Source: Propionispora vibrioides (lineage in GTDB: Bacteria > Bacillota > Negativicutes > Propionisporales > Propionisporaceae). Taken from it: a stretch of 64,000 bases of DNA. The stretch is from contig NZ_FODY01000012.1 of assembly GCF_900110485.1 (NCBI RefSeq), forward strand, positions 1 through 64,000. The letters run 5' to 3'. Shown piece by piece: positions 14,887 to 23,935 of this stretch. The position numbers and the translations under genes were made by a program. The first letter of the stretch is position 1, and the number at the start of each line of letters is the position of its first letter. The notes below the pieces were generated by a model. It was not told the DNA's origin. It saw only the letters and a program-made list of their open reading frames with translations, and made no database searches.

Positions 14887-17775
14887 TTAGGAACTGCTTC
14901 GCATCTCCCGATAGAGCGTTTCTTTTAGCTCAAGCATATTTTTGCTTTGTTTCAAACTGTCAATCAGCTGCATTTTTAGGAATGGCCGCAAAATCCCCTT
15001 GACCATCTTCTTATCATTCACCTTAAAGGCCGGTAAACAGGCCATTTCGACCGGTCCGCTGCCCCAGATAATAGGCTGCTTCAGCCTGGCAACCACGATA
15101 GCCGATTTATGTACGGCCAGCGAATCGCCATGGGGAAAGGCAATGCCGCCCTTCATAAAGGTAGGAGCGATAGCCTCCCGCCGGAATACCGATTCTAAAA
15201 ACTCCTTCCGGACATAACCTTTATTGATCATCAGCAGGCACATGACCTCAATTAGTTCTTTCTGCGAACGGGCGTCCGACTCAAACACGATCAGATCATC
15301 CTTGGAAAAGCCCGCCAGTTCATCTACCTGCTGCGCCGCCAGCACATAATCCAGTTCGCGGATACCCGCTTTGGCCATGCCCGGCTCATAGACGATGAAA
15401 TGGAGCCCTTCAATTTCCGGGTTGATGGTACCGATCAGGGCCAGAATCTGATAATTCTGCTGGATCTCGACCAGCTTGTTTTTTAGCTGCTCATCCATCG
15501 CCCCGACCTGGAAAACCGTTACCCCGGGATACTTCTCCTCCAGCAGCCGCCGAATATGGCAGGCTGTACCTTCACCGGTCAGGCAGACCGCCACCAGCGC
15601 CAACGGCCGGGCCGGTTCATTAATCGTCAAAACCGGATAATTATAACGGGATTTGAGCAGGCTGGAGTAAATTTCGTCCAGCTCATTTTCCGGGATAGAC
15701 GCCTTGCGAACGGCCTCAATCACCGTTACCAGATCCACCCTGTCCAGTGTCCGGGTGGGAATCGCCAGCTTGTCTGTGACGATCTTGCCCACATTGGTTA
15801 GTGAACCCATATCAACCAGAAAAAGAATGCCCTTTCCCTCATCAATAATTTGGGATATGCCGATAATCTTTTCATAGATAATGGAAGGCGCCTCATTGAG
15901 CGGCATATCAATGGCCACCGGGAACTGCACGCCCAGCAACTCCTTAACCACAGTAACAATCTCGGTGGCAATCCGTCCATGAGATACCACCACGACACTG
16001 ACCCGGTTTTCAAAAGGCTTTTTCTCAATGGCGGCCTTGATATACATGGCAATAAAGCCGATTTCATCCTCCACCAGATCCAGTTGCTTGCGTGTTGCCA
16101 GTTGTCCGGCAAACTGCACCGCCAACTGATACTCCCGTGAAAAGTCCTGTTTGATCTTAGGCAGGTTGATATTGATGATCTGCTGCTTCAGCCGGATGCG
16201 TTTGACTGTTTCCTCCAAGTGGATGGCCAAATGAGTAAAAATGCTTTCGTTCACATCATGGTACAGCCGTTCCTGGATGAGTTGCAGCCGCAACTCTTTA
16301 ACCAGCTCAATAATGTCCTTATCCACAATATTGACCAGTTCGTTGAGCGAAACATACTTGGACTTGGTATTGCCGCTTAATTCCAGGTTATTGAACTTGT
16401 TGATAATGAAACTCCACAGAATCTCTTCCACTTCCCGGGAGTCCATATTAAACTTGGTCAGTTCTTTGTATTTCTGTTCCATCTGCCGGTAAAAGTCCTC
16501 CGGCAGCGAGTAAGAGCCTTCCTGCATGTGCTTGATGAAGCTGGCTTTATTATTAAGGAAAGGAATAAACATCATATCCTGGATGTACTTGCGGACTTTC
16601 ACCACATTGACATCCTCCAGGGCAAAATCCTGCTGCATAGTGTTGGTCTCCAGCACATCCTCGTAACCAATGCTGATAAACTCTTCATTTTTGCCAATGT
16701 ATTTCATAAATGCCCTGGCACAGATCACCTGAATGGTACTCTTTAACTGACCGATATTGCCGCCAAACCGTTTTAGTGACAGGATTTCAATCACCTTGGC
16801 CTCGACGAACACCTTTTCATTGACCCGGTTACATTCCTGTTGAAAGAAGTCGTAAATAATCTCCACCTTCTCCAAGAACGAACGCTGCTGAAGCGAAGGA
16901 ATCGAAATGATCATCGGAATGCGCCGCCGGAAGCTGAGCAGCAGGCTGGATTCGATATTTTCCGTAGTGGCACCGATAAAGATGATGTTGACCCGCCGTT
17001 CATCCTTGGTTTCGCCCAGCCGGCGAAACTGCCCCCGGTCGAGAATGGAAAACAGGATTTCCTGCCCCTTAGGCGGCAACCGGTGGATTTCATCCAAAAA
17101 CAGCACTCCGTTATGGGCCTGCTCCACCAAACCTTCCGTATCACTGTCGGCGCCAGTAAAGGCACCCTTCTTATAGCCATACAGCAAGGACAGCAATAAC
17201 TGCGGATTGTCGCCATAGTCGGCGCAGTTGAACACAATAAAAGGCCTGTCGTCGGCAATCACCTGTTTCTGCCTGGCGAAGTTATACATGCATTCGGCAA
17301 ACTGGGTTTTTCCCACCCCGCTTTCCCCAATAATCAGCGTAGGCAGTCCAAAGGGAGGATACAAAATGGCCGACTTGGCCTGATTGACCGGTTTTTCCAG
17401 ACTGCCGTGGCAGCCGACCAGTGCCTGAAACGGATTGACCGTATCCCTGACGCAAGCTTCTTCCACCGGTGCCGGAATGCCCGTCTCCCTAAGCAGCTCT
17501 TCCACCACATGGCGGGAAATGTCAAAACCCCGTTCCATCAATCGCTTAGTCGCTTCAGCCACCGTCATTTTACTGCTTTGCCGGAACAACTCCTCAATGG
17601 CTTTCTTCAGGTAGGGCTTGCGCCGTTCCCGTGAGTTGCCCATGGAAAGCTCCTTGCGCAGCATAGTCACCGTCTCCCGGGTGGTGGACAGCATCTTAGC
17701 CAGACGCACATCGGTAAAAGGGTCCTTGGGATTTTCCGACCGTATAATGTTTACCAGTTTTTCCTTTAAATCCAT
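14887..17775 (-). CDS. LevR-type sigma-54 activator with PTS domains (second paralogue)
   Basis: 962 residues from ATG 17775, chosen because GAGAGG lies just upstream and because the -24/-12 promoter at 17806-17821 sits inside the longer frame that runs to 17832. Walker A GESGVGKT (150-157) and GAFTGA (204-209) mark the AAA+ domain; then PRD, mannose-type EIIA (VVSHGRIA), EIIB-like segment (CLTGEG) and C-terminal EIIA (AFPHGD). First gene of its operon and therefore apparently transcribed by sigma-54 itself, implying autoactivation on top of some basal expression. Confidence 0.9.
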   Translation of the reverse strand: MDLKEKLVNIIRSENPKDPFTDVRLAKMLSTTRETVTMLRKELSMGNSRERRKPYLKKAIEELFRQSSKMTVAEATKRLMERGFDISRHVVEELLRETGIPAPVEEACVRDTVNPFQALVGCHGSLEKPVNQAKSAILYPPFGLPTLIIGESGVGKTQFAECMYNFARQKQVIADDRPFIVFNCADYGDNPQLLLSLLYGYKKGAFTGADSDTEGLVEQAHNGVLFLDEIHRLPPKGQEILFSILDRGQFRRLGETKDERRVNIIFIGATTENIESSLLLSFRRRIPMIISIPSLQQRSFLEKVEIIYDFFQQECNRVNEKVFVEAKVIEILSLKRFGGNIGQLKSTIQVICARAFMKYIGKNEEFISIGYEDVLETNTMQQDFALEDVNVVKVRKYIQDMMFIPFLNNKASFIKHMQEGSYSLPEDFYRQMEQKYKELTKFNMDSREVEEILWSFIINKFNNLELSGNTKSKYVSLNELVNIVDKDIIELVKELRLQLIQERLYHDVNESIFTHLAIHLEETVKRIRLKQQIININLPKIKQDFSREYQLAVQFAGQLATRKQLDLVEDEIGFIAMYIKAAIEKKPFENRVSVVVVSHGRIATEIVTVVKELLGVQFPVAIDMPLNEAPSIIYEKIIGISQIIDEGKGILFLVDMGSLTNVGKIVTDKLAIPTRTLDRVDLVTVIEAVRKASIPENELDEIYSSLLKSRYNYPVLTINEPARPLALVAVCLTGEGTACHIRRLLEEKYPGVTVFQVGAMDEQLKNKLVEIQQNYQILALIGTINPEIEGLHFIVYEPGMAKAGIRELDYVLAAQQVDELAGFSKDDLIVFESDARSQKELIEVMCLLMINKGYVRKEFLESVFRREAIAPTFMKGGIAFPHGDSLAVHKSAIVVARLKQPIIWGSGPVEMACLPAFKVNDKKMVKGILRPFLKMQLIDSLKQSKNMLELKETLYREMRSSS

Positions 17776-17805
17776 TTCATGACCTCTCTTCTGCTTACTA
17801 TACTT

Positions 17806-17821
17806 TGCAAATGCCGTGCCA
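17806..17821 (-). promoter_or_regulatory. Sigma-54 promoter before the second levR
   Basis: Minus strand reads TGGCAC-N5-TTGCA, a full consensus, 30 bases upstream of the ATG at 17775. It would drive LevR-EIIA-EIIB-EIIC. Confidence 0.9.
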
Positions 17822-17991
17822 TACAAAAACACAAATTACCTTTTCCTTGTCGCAAGCCATTTACCGGCCTGTTCGTATGACGGCTTACATTTTCCGAAAT
17901 CTTCATACAGTTTCCGGCAGGTGTTACTTTACAAAAACGCAGTGTATGATATGACTGTGATAAAATTCCATTTTCATCCAGAACATAACTA

Positions 17992-18034
17992 AGTTACATT
18001 ATATCAAGTTCTCAGCTATAAGAAATATGTAACT
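17992..18034. promoter_or_regulatory. Candidate LevR enhancer: AGTTACAT ... ATGTAACT
   Basis: Perfect 8-base inverted arms (17992-17999 and 18027-18034) separated by 27 bases, about 175-215 bases upstream of the sigma-54 promoter. Wide inverted arms suit binding by an oligomeric activator. No gene is seen in the 17776-18112 gap, which otherwise holds the promoter and the terminator of the sorbose operon. Confidence 0.4.
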
Positions 18035-18045
18035 CCTCCTGAACA

Positions 18046-18087
18046 TAGAAAAACCACGCAACGGGCTATATCCCTCATGCGTGGTTT
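18046..18087 (-). terminator. Terminator of the glucitol/sorbose operon
   Basis: Ten-base arms (AAACCACGCA at 18051-18060, complement at 18078-18087), an inner GGG/CCC pair, then five U residues on the minus strand. It follows the last gene of the operon. Confidence 0.88.
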
Positions 18088-18112
18088 CCTGTATTTACCT
18101 TATTCTCATTTA

Positions 18113-18961
18113 TTACTTCTCAGCAACCAATTCCTGCAGCAGCCGATCAACCATCTCCGCCGGATTGTTCGTTCCGGCCCGGAAAATGACCGTGCCACAG
18201 ACAAGAAAGTCAGCGCCTAACGCAGCGGCATCCCGGATGGTGTTTAGCTTGATGCCGCCTTGCAGTTGAATGGCTCCGGTATATCGCTTTTTATAATAAG
18301 CGATATAATCTCTGACCACGGCCGAGGCCATCCCCCCGGCGGCAAAGGTCGAACGGGCCGCTGTGGCTTCGGCCTGGAAGGTCAAAAGCGGCAGCTCCGC
18401 CAAAAACGGTTGCACCTGGGAAAATGTTGCCGCTGCCGTCAGCGCCGGACGGCCAGCAGAACCGAAAATCTCCAGCACCGGACTGGCGCAACTGCCCTGC
18501 CCGCTAATACTGTCCAACAACTGCCGGTGATACACAGGATCTGCCACAGCGTCCAGTTGATAGCACACAGCAGCCGGCGAGACACCTTGGTATTCCCGCC
18601 AGCGTTCCAGTGGCTGGTCGGTCAACATATGCAGATTGAGATAGCCACCCTGGCGGCGAATATTCGCCGCCAGGGTGGTCAGAAAATCCGGGGTAAACAC
18701 CGCCTGATTGCTACAGGGGGCCGGTTCGCCAAACCCGCCGTAATCAGGAAAATTAATGTCGCAATGAAAAGTCATAACTTTTCCGTGGGAAAGTAAATGT
18801 CGTACCTGCTCTGTCACTTCCTGTTGCAATGCAGCCACCGGTACTACATCGATACAGCCGTCTAATAAGGTAATAAGCGCCGGATTAAGCCGAACCACCC
18901 GGCCTGCCGCCATATATTCTACCGTTGCCGGCAGCACGGCTGGACTGTAAAAGCGCCACAC
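18113..18961 (-). CDS. Ribulose-phosphate 3-epimerase-like TIM-barrel protein
   Basis: About 282 residues, longer than canonical Rpe (about 220). Rpe-like landmarks: the strand FHCDINFPDYGG near residue 66 and the closing phosphate-binding segments IQLQGGIK and GADFLVCGTVIFRA. Last gene of the sorbitol/sorbose operon, so a role in isomerising a ketose phosphate is plausible, but the reaction is unknown. Start uncertain: the GTG at 18961 has only weak support, while AGGAGG lies 8 bases before an in-frame CTG at 18979, which would add six residues. Confidence 0.65.
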   Translation of the reverse strand: MWRFYSPAVLPATVEYMAAGRVVRLNPALITLLDGCIDVVPVAALQQEVTEQVRHLLSHGKVMTFHCDINFPDYGGFGEPAPCSNQAVFTPDFLTTLAANIRRQGGYLNLHMLTDQPLERWREYQGVSPAAVCYQLDAVADPVYHRQLLDSISGQGSCASPVLEIFGSAGRPALTAAATFSQVQPFLAELPLLTFQAEATAARSTFAAGGMASAVVRDYIAYYKKRYTGAIQLQGGIKLNTIRDAAALGADFLVCGTVIFRAGTNNPAEMVDRLLQELVAEK

Positions 18962-18994
18962 TCCACCGTCTTGCCTCAGTCTGACCGCCTCCTT

Positions 18995-20272
18995 TTATTT
19001 TCGTTCTCTCAATCCAGCCGGAGCATGCCGCAGCAGATAGGCTTCGGCCTCGGCGCACCACAGGTCGTCGTTCCGCTCCAAAATGGCCTGTAGTTCACCA
19101 AAGAAAGGCTGACTTTTTCCCAACTCGGCAAACGCACTAAGTGGCGTCAGTTCCAAGTCTATACCGCTATAGATCAGCTTCTTGCCGCCGTCAATAGCGG
19201 GCAAGTTCAAAATGGTATCCTTCGCACTGTTCAAGCCACCGATATGAGTCACAATGGTCGCCGGATTAATCAGCCCCTCTTCAATCAGCGCCAGGGCTTC
19301 TTTCATATCCTCCGGATAGCCGCCACTGGTGCCGACCACATGGGTGTTGCGGTAGTGAATATCATAGTAGTTCAACTCGGCCGTAAAATTTTTATCCGTC
19401 GGTCCGGCAAAAAAGTTGAGGCAGCCATCCTTGCCTAATAGCGCGCTGCCCAGTTCGGCACTTTCCTTTAAAGGTGCATAGACAAACACATCGTCATAGC
19501 CCTGGCCTGCCGTAAGCTCCAACAGATGTTTTTTAACATCACCGACCTGTCCGGTATTGGCATAGACCAGAGTGATGCCGTGCTCGGCCGCCTTCTTAAC
19601 CGAGTTATAGCGCCGGGCCCGGCTGAGCTTTGCTTCATTAGTACCTGTCACCACCAGCAGCTCCGGTTTGCGTTCGGCATGGATGGCATAATCAACGGCC
19701 AGAAAGCCCATCGGACCGGACCCGTTCAAAATAATCATATTTCCCTTAGGCTTAATGCCCATTTCGTGCCGGTAGCTGCCTTCCACCGTATGATAGCTGG
19801 CCTTGCAGGCAGCCACAATGGAGGACAGCGGCTCGGCCAGTGATCCCTTAAAATAGGCATCGCCTTTAAAATTGAGCAGACAGTCCATTTCCATCACTTC
19901 GTTGGGAATCACGACATAGGTCGCATTGCCGCCGACAAACCGGTACGAATACCCGGGCCCGAACGGGCTTCCCTGATAGTTCAGCGTAGGCTGAATGGCA
20001 AATCTGCCGCCTACTTTGTACTTAGCCTGCCATTTCTTCCCCACAGCCAGAATCTCACCGCAGCATTCATGACCGACAATGATGGGATTATTCGCAATAT
20101 CCTTGGGAACCCGACGGTGCTCGCTTCCCTGCAGCACCGTCTTATAGGTCGACATGCATACACTGTCGGTAATCACTCTGGCCAATATTTCATCGTCCCG
20201 CAACGGGGGCAGTTCAAATTCCTCTAAACGCAAATCCTGTTTTCCATACAGCCTAAGTGCTCTGGTTTTCAT
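18995..20272 (-). CDS. sorE: L-sorbose-1-phosphate reductase-like Zn dehydrogenase
   Basis: 425-residue medium-chain dehydrogenase matching the SorE branch: N-terminal SVCMSTYK instead of CGSD, HECCGE, no four-cysteine structural lobe, a Rossmann motif around LNGSGPMGFLAVDYA. It would convert L-sorbose-1-P to D-glucitol-6-P, which the SDR of this operon then oxidises to fructose-6-P. AAAGGAG precedes the ATG. The link with a glucitol PTS suggests that one operon handles both sorbitol and sorbose. Confidence 0.82.
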   Translation of the reverse strand: MKTRALRLYGKQDLRLEEFELPPLRDDEILARVITDSVCMSTYKTVLQGSEHRRVPKDIANNPIIVGHECCGEILAVGKKWQAKYKVGGRFAIQPTLNYQGSPFGPGYSYRFVGGNATYVVIPNEVMEMDCLLNFKGDAYFKGSLAEPLSSIVAACKASYHTVEGSYRHEMGIKPKGNMIILNGSGPMGFLAVDYAIHAERKPELLVVTGTNEAKLSRARRYNSVKKAAEHGITLVYANTGQVGDVKKHLLELTAGQGYDDVFVYAPLKESAELGSALLGKDGCLNFFAGPTDKNFTAELNYYDIHYRNTHVVGTSGGYPEDMKEALALIEEGLINPATIVTHIGGLNSAKDTILNLPAIDGGKKLIYSGIDLELTPLSAFAELGKSQPFFGELQAILERNDDLWCAEAEAYLLRHAPAGLRERK

Positions 20273-20349
20273 CGGTCCATCATCACTCCTTTTAAAATTA
20301 AAGATTCGGACCTTGGACCGGAAACCCTGCTAATTTAACAAGCTTGTCG

Positions 20350-20376
20350 GCCCGGCGAGATTTTTTTTCGCCGGGC
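20350..20376 (-). other. Intercistronic hairpin between EIIA and sorE
   Basis: GC-rich nine-base arms (GCCCGGCGA at 20350-20358, complement at 20368-20376) without a following U-tract. More likely an mRNA processing or stability element than a terminator. Confidence 0.55.
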
Positions 20377-20380
20377 TGCC

Positions 20381-20743
20381 TTATTTCCTTTCGACGGAAA
20401 TGCAATCTCCCACCCGGAGCTGTGGCAGCTCGCTGTCTTCCAGATACACACTGCCACCCAGACCGTCCGTCTGTCCGTCAAACCGGAGCGTAATATGCCC
20501 TAGATTGCTAAGATTCTGCTCCACTTCATCGCCGACAAACACAATGCGAAATTCCTTATCGCCAATGCGCAGCCAGTCACCGGCCTGAATTGATCCATAC
20601 ATAGTATTGCCGCTGTGCAGGATGCAATAGTCAGCCAATTCCTCCGGCGCATTATCCTTGAACAGAATAATCATTTTTTCACTGGAAAAAGCCGCCGCCA
20701 GCTCCCCAATTCCCGTAACCGTGGTCTGATACACAAGTGACAT
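20381..20743 (-). CDS. srlB: PTS glucitol/sorbitol EIIA
   Basis: 120 residues, near the 123 of E. coli SrlB. The conserved LGHITLRF segment carries the phosphorylated histidine. Cytoplasmic phosphocarrier for glucitol uptake. Behind a strong stem-loop that separates it from EIIBC, it may be translated from a reduced or processed message. Confidence 0.9.
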   Translation of the reverse strand: MSLVYQTTVTGIGELAAAFSSEKMIILFKDNAPEELADYCILHSGNTMYGSIQAGDWLRIGDKEFRIVFVGDEVEQNLSNLGHITLRFDGQTDGLGGSVYLEDSELPQLRVGDCISVERK

Positions 20744-20778
20744 TAATCCATCCTCCTAATCTATATGCTCATTCCGAT

Positions 20779-20824
20779 AAAAATGGCAATGAAGGTATAA
20801 ACCTGCTACCTTCATTGCCATTTT
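20779..20824 (-). terminator. Strong internal stem-loop between EIIBC and EIIA
   Basis: Perfect 18-bp arms (20780-20797 and 20807-20824) flanked by a U5 tract on the minus strand: a complete intrinsic terminator by structure, yet placed inside the operon. Probably a partial terminator or 3' stabiliser that sets the ratio of membrane to soluble PTS components. Confidence 0.75.
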
Positions 20825-20835
20825 GACGTCCTAAA

Positions 20836-21822
20836 CTAATTGGAATACAATCCGAAGCTTGCCAGCCAGGCGATAAATACCGTAGTCGGGCCGGTAATAA
20901 ACCGGGAATACAGCACCGACGGCACGCCTACTTCCACCGTTTCCGCCTCGGCTTCCGCCAACCCCAAGCCTACCGGAATAAAGTCGCAGGCTGCCTGAGA
21001 GTTGATAGCGAACAGCGCCGGCAATGCCAGATGGGGAGGAATGGTTCCTTTGCCGATCTCCACACCTACCAGAACACCGATAACCTGGGCAATAACCGCC
21101 CCTGGCCCGAGGAATGGAGAAAGCAGCGGGAAGGAGCAAATCACCGATAGGAGCAACAGACCTTGTACCGTGCCGGCCAACGGCGTCAGCATTTTAGCAA
21201 AGGCATCGCCTACGCCGGTGCTCAACACCACGCCAATCAGCATGCAAACAAAGGCCATGAAGGGTAAGATAGTCCGCATAATAGTATTGATGGTGTCCCG
21301 GCCGGCCTGATAAAACGTGCCGGTAATCGAACCCATAAATTTGCCGATCTTAGCCATAAAACCGCCGCTTTGCTGGCTGATCTTTTTGCTGGTGTCATAT
21401 TTCGGCTGTTTGACCGGCGCTGCCTGATAGGCCGGCGCCTGCACGCCCTCGCCGCTTTGCTGTACATTGTCCTCTTTGACGTCCGACACGTAAATATCGG
21501 CCTTAATATGCTCGGCCAAGGGGCCGCTGGGACCGGACGGCATCAGATTGATGGTGGGAATGCGCTTTTGCGGATAAATACCGCAGCGCAGCGTACCGCC
21601 GCAATCAATAATAACGCAGGCAATTTCCTGATCAGGCACTTTGGTTTTAAACCCGTCCACCAGCGCGCAACCGCTCAGTTCGGCAATCCTCTGCGCCACC
21701 GGTGACATAACCCCGCCGGTAATATTGACCACTTTATTTCTGGTTTCATCAGGCGTAATCACTAAAGGCCCTCCAAAGCCGCCTCTGCCGGCCGTAACGG
21801 TTATCGAATGATAGTTTGCCAT
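20836..21822 (-). CDS. srlE: PTS glucitol/sorbitol EIIBC
   Basis: Start set at 21822 by AAGGGAG nine bases upstream (328 residues; E. coli SrlE has 319). The N-terminal EIIB part carries [14 protein letters not shown] with the phosphocysteine and opens with AGRGGFGGP. The C-terminal part is membrane-embedded (about 190-328). Works with the EIIC gene directly upstream; the two overlap if the longer EIIBC frame is used. Confidence 0.9.
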   Translation of the reverse strand: MANYHSITVTAGRGGFGGPLVITPDETRNKVVNITGGVMSPVAQRIAELSGCALVDGFKTKVPDQEIACVIIDCGGTLRCGIYPQKRIPTINLMPSGPSGPLAEHIKADIYVSDVKEDNVQQSGEGVQAPAYQAAPVKQPKYDTSKKISQQSGGFMAKIGKFMGSITGTFYQAGRDTINTIMRTILPFMAFVCMLIGVVLSTGVGDAFAKMLTPLAGTVQGLLLLSVICSFPLLSPFLGPGAVIAQVIGVLVGVEIGKGTIPPHLALPALFAINSQAACDFIPVGLGLAEAEAETVEVGVPSVLYSRFITGPTTVFIAWLASFGLYSN

Positions 21823-21838
21823 CTTTGTTTGCTCCCTT

Positions 21839-22405
21839 CTAGGCATTTAGCCCCGATTGTGTTGTTGTAACCTCGGTTTTGAGCTGGATACCCTGTTGTT
21901 TTTCCACATAGGCCGTCGTAAAGTCGGTAACCCAGCCCCGGAAGAAGTTGGTCACCACGCCAACCAGGAAATAACGGACAGCCAGATCAACGGTGGGCAG
22001 CCCCAATTGGGTGATGCCGGCAGCAATGCCCAGGAAAACAAACAGTTCACCGGGATTAACATGGGGAAACAGACCGTTCAGCGTGTGGCAGGAAAATGAG
22101 CCGGCAGCATAATAGCTGGGTTTGTATTTTTCCGGCATGAATTTACCTAAGGATAAGGTCATCGGATTGCAGAAGAAAAAGGTGCCAACCACCGGCAAAA
22201 TCAGGTAGCGGGAAAGCGGATTGCCGCCGCACATATGGGCCAGCTTCTCCACCTTTTCCTGTCCGACAAAGCGGATGAGCGCATTCATCGCCACCAGCAG
22301 CATGATTAATTTAGGAACTATTCCGGAAAACATACCGACGAATACCTTGGCGCCGGCATCAAACATACCGATAAAACCTGTTGCGAGCCAAATCAGAGTA
22401 TCCAT
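21839..22405 (-). CDS. srlA: PTS glucitol/sorbitol EIIC
   Basis: 188 residues from ATG 22405 (AAGGAG upstream), matching the 187 of E. coli SrlA; the frame extends to 22432 without a better signal. Hydrophobic, with the [16 protein letters not shown] and SFSCHTLNG segments of the family. Forms the membrane channel with EIIBC. Confidence 0.9.
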   Translation of the reverse strand: MDTLIWLATGFIGMFDAGAKVFVGMFSGIVPKLIMLLVAMNALIRFVGQEKVEKLAHMCGGNPLSRYLILPVVGTFFFCNPMTLSLGKFMPEKYKPSYYAAGSFSCHTLNGLFPHVNPGELFVFLGIAAGITQLGLPTVDLAVRYFLVGVVTNFFRGWVTDFTTAYVEKQQGIQLKTEVTTTQSGLNA

Positions 22406-22447
22406 ACCATTCTTCTCTCCTTCTAAATTCATATTGTATGATTACGG

Positions 22448-22876
22448 TTAGGCGGTTACTTGTTCACTTGCGACCGGCTTCACCTCCCCACTTGCGTGGT
22501 TATTTGCTTCCATAAACGACCGGTAATTTTCCACCGCGTTTAGAACAGCCCTCCAGGTTTGCTTATCCGGCCCGGACGCCCGGACCGGATTGTCCGGCAA
22601 GTTAAGCAAGTCACAACCATCAAACAGGGTAAAGGCCCGCAGCCGGGCAAAACTGGACACGCCGGCCATCCTTTCCGCTTTGCTAACTCGCCCCTGCCCG
22701 TCCAGGCAGAACAGCACCACTACGCCGGCGACAAACCGGCCTTTAGAACGGCCGACCACCACTCTTCCCTGCTGCCTTAGCGCTTTAAAGTGGCTGTTAA
22801 AGTGCTTCATCTGATAAAAACCCAGCAAGCCTTGCAGCCCCCACAGCCCCGCCGCCAGCAAGAATAGTTTCCACAT
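22448..22876 (-). CDS. gutM: GutM-type glucitol operon activator
   Basis: 142 residues: an N-terminal membrane segment (about 1-22), then a small soluble domain with RQQGRVVVGRSKGRFVAG, the GutM signature. Family members are found in glucitol operons of both enterics and clostridia. Its presence beside a SorC regulator implies double control of the operon. Confidence 0.85.
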   Translation of the reverse strand: MWKLFLLAAGLWGLQGLLGFYQMKHFNSHFKALRQQGRVVVGRSKGRFVAGVVVLFCLDGQGRVSKAERMAGVSSFARLRAFTLFDGCDLLNLPDNPVRASGPDKQTWRAVLNAVENYRSFMEANNHASGEVKPVASEQVTA

Positions 22877-22895
22877 AGGCCCATCCCCTCCTTTA

Positions 22896-23669
22896 CTAAT
22901 GCATGACTTGTCCGCCGGTTATGTTGATCGCCTGGCCGGTTAGATAACAGGCCTGGTCGGATGAATAGAAAGCTACGACATTGGCCACATCCTCTACTTC
23001 ACAACCCCGCTTTAATGGAACCTTTTCCATATAGGCCTTTTTCACTTCCGATTCAGGTATGCCCAGCTTAATGGCATATTGCGGAATCAACCCTTCAAAC
23101 ATTTCTGAATTGAGCATATTACCCAGCATCATAGAGTTTACCCGGATTTTGTGTTCTGCCAAATCCAGCGCCAGACTTTGCGTCAGACCGACAGCACCGA
23201 ATTTAGCCGCCGAATAGCCGGGATTGAACTTACTGCCCACTTTGCCTGTCTTGGAATTAATCACAATGATCGAGCCCTGGATGCCCTGGTCAATCATGAC
23301 CTTGGCCACTTCCCGGGCACAGAGAAAGTAGCCCGTTAAATTGACATCCAGCAAAAACTGAAAGTTTTTAAGCTCAAACTCGGTAATCTTAGCACTGATG
23401 GTTGCCCCCACATTATAAATCAACGAGTCGATTTTTCCCAGCTCCTTGACCACCTGACCTACCATGGTTTTAATCTCGGTTTCGGAACAGACATTGACCT
23501 TAACAGCCATCGCCCGGTATCCGTCCGCCGTCAGAGAGGCCACCACCTGCTGCGCGTTTTCTTCCACCAGATCGGCAACGGCTACCGCATAGCCTTCTTT
23601 AGCCATCCGGCGGCTTAAGTGGGCTCCCAGCCCCCGGCCGCCACCTACTACTAATGCAACTTTTGACAT
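22896..23669 (-). CDS. srlD: Sorbitol-6-phosphate 2-dehydrogenase (SDR)
   Basis: Start at ATG 23669 after GGAGGA, giving 257 residues (E. coli SrlD 259); the frame to 23750 overlaps a terminator. Classical SDR: cofactor loop VVGGGRGLGAHL, catalytic Ser in INSK, and YSAAK active site. Oxidises D-glucitol-6-P to fructose-6-P with NAD. First gene after the terminator that closes the regulator segment. Confidence 0.88.
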   Translation of the reverse strand: MSKVALVVGGGRGLGAHLSRRMAKEGYAVAVADLVEENAQQVVASLTADGYRAMAVKVNVCSETEIKTMVGQVVKELGKIDSLIYNVGATISAKITEFELKNFQFLLDVNLTGYFLCAREVAKVMIDQGIQGSIIVINSKTGKVGSKFNPGYSAAKFGAVGLTQSLALDLAEHKIRVNSMMLGNMLNSEMFEGLIPQYAIKLGIPESEVKKAYMEKVPLKRGCEVEDVANVVAFYSSDQACYLTGQAINITGGQVMH

Positions 23670-23724
23670 GATCATTCCTCCACTTTCCACACATAGAATG
23701 CCCCCATAAAAAAACCGGAGGTAA

Positions 23725-23770
23725 ATAATAAAAAGCCATGAGATAAGCAATCAGTGCTTAGCCCATGGCT
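23725..23770 (-). terminator. Terminator between the regulator segment and the srl genes
   Basis: Sixteen-base imperfect arms (23734-23749 and 23755-23770, AGCCAT/ATGGCT ends, TAAGCA/TGCTTA near the loop) followed by a U-rich tract. It would stop most SorC transcripts before srlD, so srlD may need another promoter or antitermination; I see no clear promoter in the 55 bases left. Confidence 0.7.
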
Positions 23771-23831
23771 CTTACATGCTGACAAAATGTCTTTTCATTT
23801 ATGTCCTTATCTTTCGTAGTACCTTATCAGC

Positions 23832-23935
23832 CTTAATTCAGTGAATACTGGCGGTCTATTTTCCGCAGCGCTTCGTTGTCGTCAGTCAGCATACTGACGG
23901 TATGCCTCCTTCCTTCGTCTCGCGCTGCAAAAAAT
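23832..23935. repeat. Dispersed repeat family C, copy 1
   Basis: Contains CTTCGTTGTCGTC and an inner palindrome around GCATACTGACGGTATGC, enclosed by outer arms CTATTTTCCGCAGCGC (23855-23870) and a near complement ending about 23935. Related to 48240-48330 and more weakly to 61708-61768. It forms the 3' end of the small ORF beside it. Confidence 0.5.

Noticed and set aside
16840-17199. Long plus-strand frames opposite the LevR genes
   Set aside because: Shadows caused by codon bias of the real gene on the other strand; conserved LevR motifs fix the coding strand.
18260-18796. 178-codon plus-strand frame opposite the Rpe-like gene
   Set aside because: Antisense to a gene with recognisable TIM-barrel motifs; composition is unlike a protein.
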